From Bacteroides sp. ET71 (GTDB lineage Bacteria; Bacteroidota; Bacteroidia; Bacteroidales; Bacteroidaceae): a DNA stretch of 64,000 nucleotides. Position 1 is the first letter of the stretch; the number at the start of each line of letters is the position of its first letter. Where the stretch lies: contig NZ_JAMBLS010000002.1 of assembly GCF_023336905.1 (NCBI RefSeq), positions 1 to 64,000 of the forward strand, in the 5' to 3' direction. The notes under the pieces are model-generated. The model was not told where the DNA came from and searched no databases. It saw only the letters and a list, made by a program, of their open reading frames with translations. Below are positions 57,203 through 64,000 of this stretch, piece after piece. The position numbers and the translations under genes were made by a program.

Positions 57203-58690
57203 TTAATTTTTAATTATCTTACTTTCTATATTTATTAATTTTTTATTCAAATTTACCACTTCTCTAGCAATGCTTATGGCAGAAGCAAGAGCTATTCTAT
57301 CATAAGCCATTGACAAATAACCTTCACAGTCTTCTTTAATTGCTTCTGGAATAATATCTTTCCAATATTGAGCGGAACAACCAATTTGTATATCTTTAAT
57401 TCTCTTATCTTTCCATTTATAACTAAAAATCTTTGCTTGAGCAATCTTATCTAATTCAATGTTTATATAAGTGCATATATCTTTCAATCTAATATCCGAC
57501 GATGCATCTACGGCATTTACGACATAAATTGTTTTCCATCTTGTATCAGGAGCTCCAAAATTCAATGCATTTCTCGAATTATAATAAGGTTGTAGACCAC
57601 CATCAATAAGGCAAAAAGCATTATTTTGACTTCCCCCTAATCTAAAACCAATATTATATCCAGGAGAACTGTCTATGCTTAATGTAACATTTCCACCTGT
57701 CAAAGTTTTCACTCCAGACAAATCCCCATCCATTGAAATACTACTGACATTAGACATGTCTCCACTCAACGATTTCGTTCCATCAAAGTTTTGCCCCCAA
57801 ATAGAACGTCCTATTTGTAATTTAGTCGCACTTGCCACATTAGATGAAGTTGTAGCAAAATCCGGCTCTGATTTTAATAGATTTTTCCAAGATTGATTTA
57901 AATCTGATAGACTTGATAATGTGATGTTATCAATTTCTTCAGACGTACCATTTTCTCCCTTTGGTATTCCAAAGTTAAGTTGATACTTTGGATTCCCCTG
58001 TAAGTCTGTTCCATCAGGAGTTAGAGATACTGTAGCAAGTGAGTCAGGTGAAAGGGTACTTACTTGTCCAATCTCTAATATAGGGGTCTTCCCATCTTCA
58101 CCGTCAGCTCCATCCTTGCCGTTTGTACCGTCAGCTCCATTAGCACCATTTTCTCCTTGTACACCTTGTGACGGTTTACCAGTGTCTTCACCATTTATAT
58201 ACCAGTTTCCATTATTACCAATGGACGGAGTTGAGCCATTTTGTCCTTTAGCAAGTACACCGGTATCTTCTTCTCCAATCCACCAATTATAATTCTCCCC
58301 TATGTGTGGGGTTATTCCTGGGTCACCTTTAGAACCTTTATTGTAAAATGGCGGTACTTCTACTTCTATTTCGCAATTATCCGTTTTCCCAATTGTCAAA
58401 ATAATACCAGTATCTCTTTTATCCCACAAATTGCAAATTCCATTATGAAAGTCTTCGTCAGTAAGATAAAAATGTCTTGTACAGGTCAATATTCCTGGGG
58501 GAAGATTGTGATCATCAAAACACACCATCAATCGACCGTCTGAATGCAAGTAGCAATTGGTATAAAAACCATCTATGTGGCTTGCCACATACTCCCTACC
58601 AAAAACAGTACGATATTCAAAAGTAAAAGGGACAGAAAAGTCACACCCGCTTTCTAACAACTTGAAATCAGACTTATAATTGACATTCAT
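57203..58690 (-). CDS. tail fibre with collagen-like repeats and S74 intramolecular chaperone
   Basis: 495 residues. A beta-rich N-terminus (1-110) is followed by Gly-X-Y-like repeats (GSKGDPGITPHIGENYNWWI; GADGTNGKDGADGEDGKTP), a beta-helical shaft and a C-terminal S74 peptidase/chaperone domain starting at SDIRLKDICTYINIELDKIA. In that family the chaperone trimerises the fibre and then cleaves itself at the Ser before DxRxKxD. The protein ends with a trimeric coiled coil (IAREVVNLNKKLINIESKII). It is a likely receptor-binding fibre. Confidence 0.9.
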   Translation of the reverse strand: MNVNYKSDFKLLESGCDFSVPFTFEYRTVFGREYVASHIDGFYTNCYLHSDGRLMVCFDDHNLPPGILTCTRHFYLTDEDFHNGICNLWDKRDTGIILTIGKTDNCEIEVEVPPFYNKGSKGDPGITPHIGENYNWWIGEEDTGVLAKGQNGSTPSIGNNGNWYINGEDTGKPSQGVQGENGANGADGTNGKDGADGEDGKTPILEIGQVSTLSPDSLATVSLTPDGTDLQGNPKYQLNFGIPKGENGTSEEIDNITLSSLSDLNQSWKNLLKSEPDFATTSSNVASATKLQIGRSIWGQNFDGTKSLSGDMSNVSSISMDGDLSGVKTLTGGNVTLSIDSSPGYNIGFRLGGSQNNAFCLIDGGLQPYYNSRNALNFGAPDTRWKTIYVVNAVDASSDIRLKDICTYINIELDKIAQAKIFSYKWKDKRIKDIQIGCSAQYWKDIIPEAIKEDCEGYLSMAYDRIALASAISIAREVVNLNKKLINIESKIIKN

Positions 58691-58693
58691 AGT

Positions 58694-61600
58694 TCAAAAA
58701 TAGGATATATTTGTAATTGTTCCAGAACCATCGTTATATTTCCTTTCAAACAACTCATCAGAATATATCAAAGAACTACCCTCAACTGACAAATCGTAAT
58801 TACTGCCATAGCTCCTACAGCCTATCAAATACATTATCGCTCCTGAACCTGTCCAAAAGCTGACATTGTAATTTTGATGGTCAGAACCAAACCATAACGA
58901 ACTATGCGCCACACAACCAATATTCACTGAAACCGTGTTCGCATTTGCATCCGCAACTACTCCACCTTGTGAATACCCATAGTCACAATTTACTCTTATT
59001 ACCTTGGCACCTTCATGCGCTGTAGAACAATTTTGAGAGTAATAATCAGAACCTATACCATTCATATAACCTCGGCAATCAATTTCCAACACGTGTGGTA
59101 TATGACCGTCTATTGCATGGTAGTTAAATCCATCATAGAAATTATCAGATGCTTCACAATCTACCATATAATAATTACCGCCTTGCGCTCGGAAACCACC
59201 CAAAGATGCAGATGTTTTTGCATCTGTGAATTTGCATTTGTAACATGCCACATAGTAGTCATCATTCAATAGATACGGATTTAACGCTCCATTAATGCCT
59301 CCTTTGAAATGGATATTCTCTATATAAGCATTATTCTTTATCTGTATAGGCGATTTTTCCAAATTATCTATGGTTACTTCTCCATAGCCTATCAAGTTGA
59401 TAGGTACTGTGATTTGTTGGTTGTCCAAATAATTCTTATCAACAGTGTAAGTTCCAGGCAAGAAAACAATTGTGCTTGGCTTCAATGCTAATGCTTCCGC
59501 AATAGTCTTTACGGCAGTTGACGGCAAAAGCCCTGTTCCACTATGGTCTCCATCTGGAGAAATATACACGGTCTTATTCCCCTTGATAATTTTTGAATGA
59601 ACGTCGAATAAAGGGATGAACTTTGTCCGCGTCTTATCGGATAACACTCGTATCTGTGCTCGACACGCAAAACCACTCGGCCATGATAAATCGTTCAACA
59701 TTAAGTCGTCGAAATCTACATAACCAGTCAAATGCTTCTGCCCCTTTGCGTATCCACCCGTATAGCCTTGTCCTTTTTCCAATTCAAATCCAGTTGACGA
59801 TACTTCACTTGGAGTTATGTTACCCTCGTCCACACGCTTAATTACGAATCGGACGCTTCTGGGAGAACTAATGGTGAATGAGACGCTTGTACCATAACTG
59901 GTAAGCATTGCAAAACCATTAGTAACATCCCAAGCAACCACGTTATAACTACTATTTACTGAAACAGTATAATTTCCAGAAGGTAGCTCTTCAGCTAAAC
60001 TTCGTATGCGATTAGCATCATTATTAAGTCCAATGATTGTTACAGCACCTTGTTCCCAACTTAACGAAGGCAAATCTTCTTGTTCATTACTCTCTACAAA
60101 AACAATCTTTGCAAACTTGAAATAATCTTTATATGTATCGTTGGCAACATTAATAGCAACATAACAACACTTGGAAGGTGTTGTAATCGTTATATCTCCG
60201 GGTTCATCCCACTCTCCCATTTTCACGATATTAGAACCGGAATAAGAAGAATTCATATTACGGGTATCTAATACATTCTTATTAATGTCTAATAATGAAA
60301 TGGACTTTCCTATCGGGATGTGCCATCCACTCAACGTATATGTTTTTTCACCCTCCACAGGAATAACAGCAGCCCTGTAATTCCAAAGGTTACCATATTG
60401 TAATTGTGAAGGATAGAGAAGCTCTCCAGGACTTGCATTGTTAACAGCCATTTCAAGCACATTGCGTACGGAGTACAGATTGTTTGGATTATTGCTATTA
60501 ATTAATGCAAAAGCATTTGTAATGGAATTTACTTCATTAGCAGAGTTAGTCAATTCTCTGAACACGATATTTCTTACACCGCTATCTCTAAAATCTTGTA
60601 CACTCGTTGAAATGAATTGATATATCTTGTACTGGTAACTTCCTACTTTGAACATCAGAAGCAATCCGGGTTTTATCAACACGTCAGGAACAATGTCAAT
60701 AACTTGGTCTAATGTATAGTAATTACCCGCTTCCAAAGGTGCTTCATAGTCCGCGTTAAAGATGAATGTCTTTTTCGTAAACAAATCTTGACTTATACCA
60801 TAAAAAGTACTTGTCCCCCAATCTTCTTGCCTCACTTTCGCGAAATTCTCAGGAATCCATCCATTATCTTGTGATTCACTTGTAGTGTTGAATGCGCTTC
60901 GCTTGCGAAAAGAACTTTGGGAAAAGTCAAACCCAGTCTCCGACACTTCACTTGGCGTGATGCCTGCGTCATCCATTTTCTTGATTACGAACCGCACTTT
61001 CTTTGTGGTGTCAAGAGTGAACGACACACTTGTGCCGTAATTTGTAAGCATCGTGAACCCACTCGTCACATCCCATGCGACTACATTGTATCCGCTGTTG
61101 ACTTCCACGGTATAATCACCCGCACCCAATGAAACGGCAAGGCTTCGTATGCGGTTGGCATCGCTTGTTAACCCGCCAACTGATACAGAACCTTGTTCCC
61201 AGTTTACCGTAGGGGTGATGCCCTCCGACAGCTTGAACCCAGTCGCCGACACCTCACTTGGTGTTATGTTGCTATTGTCCACCTTCTTGATGACAAAGCG
61301 GACGCTTGCCGTGCCATACAAAGTAAACGAAACACTCGTGCCATAATTCGTCAGCATTTCAAAACCGCTCGTAACATCCCATGCGACTATGTTGTAACTA
61401 CTATTTACTGAAACAGTATAATTTCCAGAAGGTAGCTCTTCAGCTAAACTTCTTATTCTGTTGGATTCTCCTTGTAGCCCAATTGTAGTAACTGAACCCT
61501 GTTCCCAAGAGAATTCTGGTAATTCTTCTTCAGGAGGAACAGTACCTTTTCCCAATTCAAATCCAGTTGACGATACTTCACTTGGAGTTATGTTACCCTC

Positions 61601-63337
61601 GTCCACACGCTTAATTACGAATCGGACGCTCTTTGTAGAATCAATAGTAAATGATACGCTCGTACCATAATCCGTCAGCATTTCATAACCGCTGGTAACA
61701 TCCCATGCGACTACGTTGTAACTACTATTGACGCTTACAGTATAGCTGCCAGCTTCGAGGTTATTTTCTGCACTTCTGATTCTTTTTGAATTTCCATCTT
61801 CCAACCCACCAACTGTAACTGAACCCTGTTCCCAACTTTCTTCTTCAGGAGGTGTCGGAGCCGTGGATACTCCATAAAGAGCTATATACTCCTGAAATAT
61901 GCCATCTTTATCGACGAATAACACACGCAATCCGAGCTGCCTCAACGCCTGCGGAACTTTTTCTATGGCTTGCGCTAAAGTCAACCGTCCCTCTAATGTT
62001 CCATCGTATGGGACGATATATCCCCATACTGAACTTTTAGTAAAGTCGTATGTACCTAATGCACCACTTAAATCATTCCAACCTTCACTATACCCAGATG
62101 GAACGCTGCCTGCCACGTAATAGGCATAAGGCTTGGCTGCTGACAATTCTCCTACAAGTGCCCAAGATGGAGAAGATTGGCTGGGAAGACTGCCTGAATT
62201 TGCGAAAAATCCGACAAAAGGATTGTCTATTCCCGACAATGCAGATACTTGACTTTGTATCGTGTTAAAGTTGTCCTTAACTATTTTACTTGAAGGTGGA
62301 TTTGTGGTAGAATCAGTAAGGGTTTGTTCTACTGTTGTTTTGTTTGCCCCTTCTTCAATGCTGTCAAATTTATCTTGTTCATCAATGGTCAACCCCTTAT
62401 CTTCTACAAACAACTTACCCGAAGATTGGTCAATCTTGGCTTCAAGAGTTTCTTTACTTGTTCTGTTTGATGCTTTTACTCCACCAAGTTCTGTTTCGTT
62501 GGCTTGGGGAATAGAAGTTATACCGCCACTGCCACCTCCTGCTGGAACATATAGTTTTCCCGTCGATGGGTCAATTTTGACCTCTACGGTTTCACTACTG
62601 GTCTTGCTTGCAGCTTTTATACCGCCCAACTTCGTTTCTGTGGCCACAGACAACGACCCTCCTCCGGGTTTCACATACAAGCGACCGGTTTCCGGATCCA
62701 CCTTGACCTCTTCCGTTTCGTCATCTGTCTTAGTGACTGCAGTGATGCCACCCAGCTTGTGCTCTTGAGCAACTTCCAGCTTAAACTTCAGCGAATCCAG
62801 ATATTCGCCCTCAGTCCCATTGAAATCGCCGCGCAACACCGCTATTTCGTAGGCAGAAAGACCGTCATAGCCATACGTGGCCACAGCACTCCGGATCTTA
62901 ATGTCCGCATCTCCGCTGTCCTTGTAGAAAGTGGATTCGCTGTCATACTCCGTCAGGGCAAACACATAATCCTTGCGCGAACGCATGATGCAGCGGTCGT
63001 TGAAACGATGGTCGTGCGGGTGCTTGAAGGGCCAGCGCAGAGGTTGGTTGCGACAGCCGGAGTCCACGCTTGGCGTAAGGGTGTCTGAGCTGGGGAGGAG
63101 ATTGTTATAGTTCTTCACCCAGATGGCTTCCAGCGAATAAGCGCCTTCCGGCAATCCCTGGGGAATGTCGAACACGAGGTTCCCGCCTTCGGCCACGGCT
63201 TCAAGCAGGTATTTCTCATAGTTACCGATAAGGAACACTTTGACCAACGCGCGAGAAAAGTCTTCGTGAACATCGCTGGTGCCACGGAAGATGCTCCATA
63301 CGACATGTATCTGACGGTCTTTGCTGATGTATATCAT
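58694..63337 (-). CDS. giant tail fibre/adhesin with repeated domains
   Basis: 1,547 residues. Residues 1-170 are an attachment domain. Next come three about 50-residue repeats (KLGGITAVTKTDDETEEVKV; TETKLGGIKAASKTSSETVE; ETELGGVKASNRTSKETLEA). Four about 95-residue repeats follow, each opening WEQG[SA]V and ending with a TPSEVSxTGFxL block; three are consecutive and the fourth is separated by an unrelated segment. The C-terminal 350 residues form a right-handed beta-helix (NKTVYISPDGDHSGTGLLPS; IAEALALKPSTIVFLPGTYT) like pectate-lyase-fold depolymerases. It is probably the main host-recognition protein, perhaps acting on a capsule. Confidence 0.88.
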   Translation of the reverse strand: MIYISKDRQIHVVWSIFRGTSDVHEDFSRALVKVFLIGNYEKYLLEAVAEGGNLVFDIPQGLPEGAYSLEAIWVKNYNNLLPSSDTLTPSVDSGCRNQPLRWPFKHPHDHRFNDRCIMRSRKDYVFALTEYDSESTFYKDSGDADIKIRSAVATYGYDGLSAYEIAVLRGDFNGTEGEYLDSLKFKLEVAQEHKLGGITAVTKTDDETEEVKVDPETGRLYVKPGGGSLSVATETKLGGIKAASKTSSETVEVKIDPSTGKLYVPAGGGSGGITSIPQANETELGGVKASNRTSKETLEAKIDQSSGKLFVEDKGLTIDEQDKFDSIEEGANKTTVEQTLTDSTTNPPSSKIVKDNFNTIQSQVSALSGIDNPFVGFFANSGSLPSQSSPSWALVGELSAAKPYAYYVAGSVPSGYSEGWNDLSGALGTYDFTKSSVWGYIVPYDGTLEGRLTLAQAIEKVPQALRQLGLRVLFVDKDGIFQEYIALYGVSTAPTPPEEESWEQGSVTVGGLEDGNSKRIRSAENNLEAGSYTVSVNSSYNVVAWDVTSGYEMLTDYGTSVSFTIDSTKSVRFVIKRVDEGNITPSEVSSTGFELGKGTVPPEEELPEFSWEQGSVTTIGLQGESNRIRSLAEELPSGNYTVSVNSSYNIVAWDVTSGFEMLTNYGTSVSFTLYGTASVRFVIKKVDNSNITPSEVSATGFKLSEGITPTVNWEQGSVSVGGLTSDANRIRSLAVSLGAGDYTVEVNSGYNVVAWDVTSGFTMLTNYGTSVSFTLDTTKKVRFVIKKMDDAGITPSEVSETGFDFSQSSFRKRSAFNTTSESQDNGWIPENFAKVRQEDWGTSTFYGISQDLFTKKTFIFNADYEAPLEAGNYYTLDQVIDIVPDVLIKPGLLLMFKVGSYQYKIYQFISTSVQDFRDSGVRNIVFRELTNSANEVNSITNAFALINSNNPNNLYSVRNVLEMAVNNASPGELLYPSQLQYGNLWNYRAAVIPVEGEKTYTLSGWHIPIGKSISLLDINKNVLDTRNMNSSYSGSNIVKMGEWDEPGDITITTPSKCCYVAINVANDTYKDYFKFAKIVFVESNEQEDLPSLSWEQGAVTIIGLNNDANRIRSLAEELPSGNYTVSVNSSYNVVAWDVTNGFAMLTSYGTSVSFTISSPRSVRFVIKRVDEGNITPSEVSSTGFELEKGQGYTGGYAKGQKHLTGYVDFDDLMLNDLSWPSGFACRAQIRVLSDKTRTKFIPLFDVHSKIIKGNKTVYISPDGDHSGTGLLPSTAVKTIAEALALKPSTIVFLPGTYTVDKNYLDNQQITVPINLIGYGEVTIDNLEKSPIQIKNNAYIENIHFKGGINGALNPYLLNDDYYVACYKCKFTDAKTSASLGGFRAQGGNYYMVDCEASDNFYDGFNYHAIDGHIPHVLEIDCRGYMNGIGSDYYSQNCSTAHEGAKVIRVNCDYGYSQGGVVADANANTVSVNIGCVAHSSLWFGSDHQNYNVSFWTGSGAIMYLIGCRSYGSNYDLSVEGSSLIYSDELFERKYNDGSGTITNISYF
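59770..61837 (-). repeat. four coding repeats (about 290 bp each) in the giant fibre gene
   Basis: Copies lie at about 61,542-61,837, 61,221-61,512, 60,919-61,205 and 59,770-60,063. The last copy is a mosaic. Its end (59,779-59,857) is identical over 79 nt to copy 1 (61,552-61,630), and its start (59,946-60,003) is identical over 58 nt to copy 2 (61,395-61,452). Elsewhere the copies differ freely. Confidence 0.85.
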
Positions 63338-63343
63338 AATGAG

Positions 63344-64000
63344 TTAGGATGGATTAAAATTTGACGTTGCCAGTTTAAGGAACAGGTCTCCCTGCTCCGA
63401 ATTGCCGCGGCTGATTTCAACCAGGCCGGCGCAATAGTATACTATAGATGAGCGCAACAGGGCGGGAATGCCAATGGTATCGCCTGAATCTCCCGAACGT
63501 ACTATAGGAATGGGAATATACAAGGCGCGTTCAATGCTATGGTCTGCCTTGCCGTCTTCACCTTTGCCTGCCGTGAAGTATTCCATGGTGCGTTGCCCTT
63601 CCGCATGGTGCGAAAATACGCAGACCGGTTTCAGAGGTGTGCCTCTGGTGAAAGAATTACGTTGCATCAAGTCCGTGCTGCTCCCCTCTTCGGCTACGGA
63701 GGTCACGGCGCGGTTCCACGACTTCAGTTTGAAACTGACCAGCCGGAGAAAGTCGTCCGGCAACAGTATATAGCCGCAACCGTTGCCTGCGTCAACAGGC
63801 TTGACGGATACAAGATCCAGGCTTTCCGCATCCAACAGCTGTGAGGGGCACATTTCGATAACTGATCGGACTGCCACCGCCAGTTTGGCGCGGATAAGTT
63901 CGTCCAGCTCCATGTTGTCTGTTCCTGTGGCCAGGTATTCACTTTCCACTTGGTTCTCGTCAAGAGTGACGCGGACGGCTTCCACCAATTCCTCTACCGG
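63344..64000 (-). CDS. virion protein, N-terminus cut by the window edge
   Basis: At least 218 residues, open to the right edge. Helical segments (LDELIRAKLAVAVRSVIEMC) precede a beta/alpha part (GCGYILLPDDFLRLVSFKLK; ALYIPIPIVRSGDSGDTIGI). SSIVYYCAGLVEISRG appears near the C-terminus. It resembles tail-assembly or head-completion proteins of Bacteroides phages, but I do not name the family. The true start lies beyond the window. Confidence 0.68.
   Translation of the reverse strand, partial: PVEELVEAVRVTLDENQVESEYLATGTDNMELDELIRAKLAVAVRSVIEMCPSQLLDAESLDLVSVKPVDAGNGCGYILLPDDFLRLVSFKLKSWNRAVTSVAEEGSSTDLMQRNSFTRGTPLKPVCVFSHHAEGQRTMEYFTAGKGEDGKADHSIERALYIPIPIVRSGDSGDTIGIPALLRSSIVYYCAGLVEISRGNSEQGDLFLKLATSNFNPS

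Larger units (their letters stand above)
21038..64000. mobile_element. integrated temperate phage (left about 43 kb; right end outside window)
   Basis: The segment starts with a tyrosine integrase beside a tRNA. It contains a repressor with a divergent early operon, recombination genes (ERF, exonuclease, SSB, NinB-like, NinG), a replication initiator-like protein, and a late operon with holin, transglycosylase, spanin and tail fibres. No terminase, portal or major capsid gene is visible, so those should lie beyond 64,000. Early genes run rightward and late genes leftward, meeting at about 46.5 kb. Confidence 0.93.

Overview
The window looks like the chromosome of a gut Bacteroidales (Bacteroides, Phocaeicola or a close relative). 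The promoters I can recognise follow the Bacteroidota -7 pattern TAnnTTTG, the housekeeping genes match that group in type and order, and Shine-Dalgarno signals are mostly weak. Positions 1 to about 21,040 are host chromosome. From about 21,040 to the right edge the window holds most of one integrated temperate phage. It entered at the 3' end of a tRNA-Gly(CCC) gene, and its right end lies outside the window.

Host part: an OmpH/Skp-like lipoprotein, a PepD-type dipeptidase, a secreted endonuclease/exonuclease/phosphatase protein, a PAP2 phosphatase, an alkaline-phosphatase-fold membrane phosphotransferase, a two-cassette ModF/PhrA-like ATPase, a DUF4494 + YggS pair, a ThiE-like protein, an AddA/AddB-type helicase-nuclease pair, a three-gene operon (acetyltransferase-like + IbrA + IbrB), serB, and a TlpA-like protein that lacks its redox cysteines. 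The stretch from about 4.3 to 8.1 kb is visibly richer in GC than the genes on either side.

Prophage part, left to right: (1) tyrosine integrase, HU-like protein and DUF4248 protein. (2) A leftward lysogeny block at 23.7-27.8 kb. It holds an XRE repressor translationally coupled to a TIR-domain protein, then two membrane proteins, and further down two tiny genes and three small soluble proteins. This is the best candidate for an undescribed defence or superinfection-exclusion module. (3) A rightward early region at 28-46.5 kb of tightly overlapping small genes: ERF annealing protein, PD-(D/E)XK exonuclease, SSB, NinB-like and NinG proteins, a helicase, a replication initiator-like protein, a radical SAM enzyme, and several nucleotide-handling proteins (ASCH, DUF4406, MazG-like). 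It includes two tRNA-shaped genes whose anticodon loop is replaced by about 60-80 nt of structured insert, and two leftward single genes with their own promoters. (4) A leftward late region at 46.5-64 kb: virion proteins, a lysis cassette (holin, transglycosylase, one-piece spanin), an S74-chaperone fibre and a 1,547-residue fibre with shuffled internal repeats. Terminase, portal and capsid genes are not visible and should lie to the right.

Two features tie the phage together. Arrays of 22-bp palindromic repeats that include a terminator hairpin sit at 23.2 kb and, inverted, at 46.5 kb, where opposing transcription units end. A shared 5' RNA motif follows identical TACCTTTG boxes at 22.46 and 54.70 kb. 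One MazG-like gene carries an in-frame amber codon. All functions are read from the sequence without database searches.
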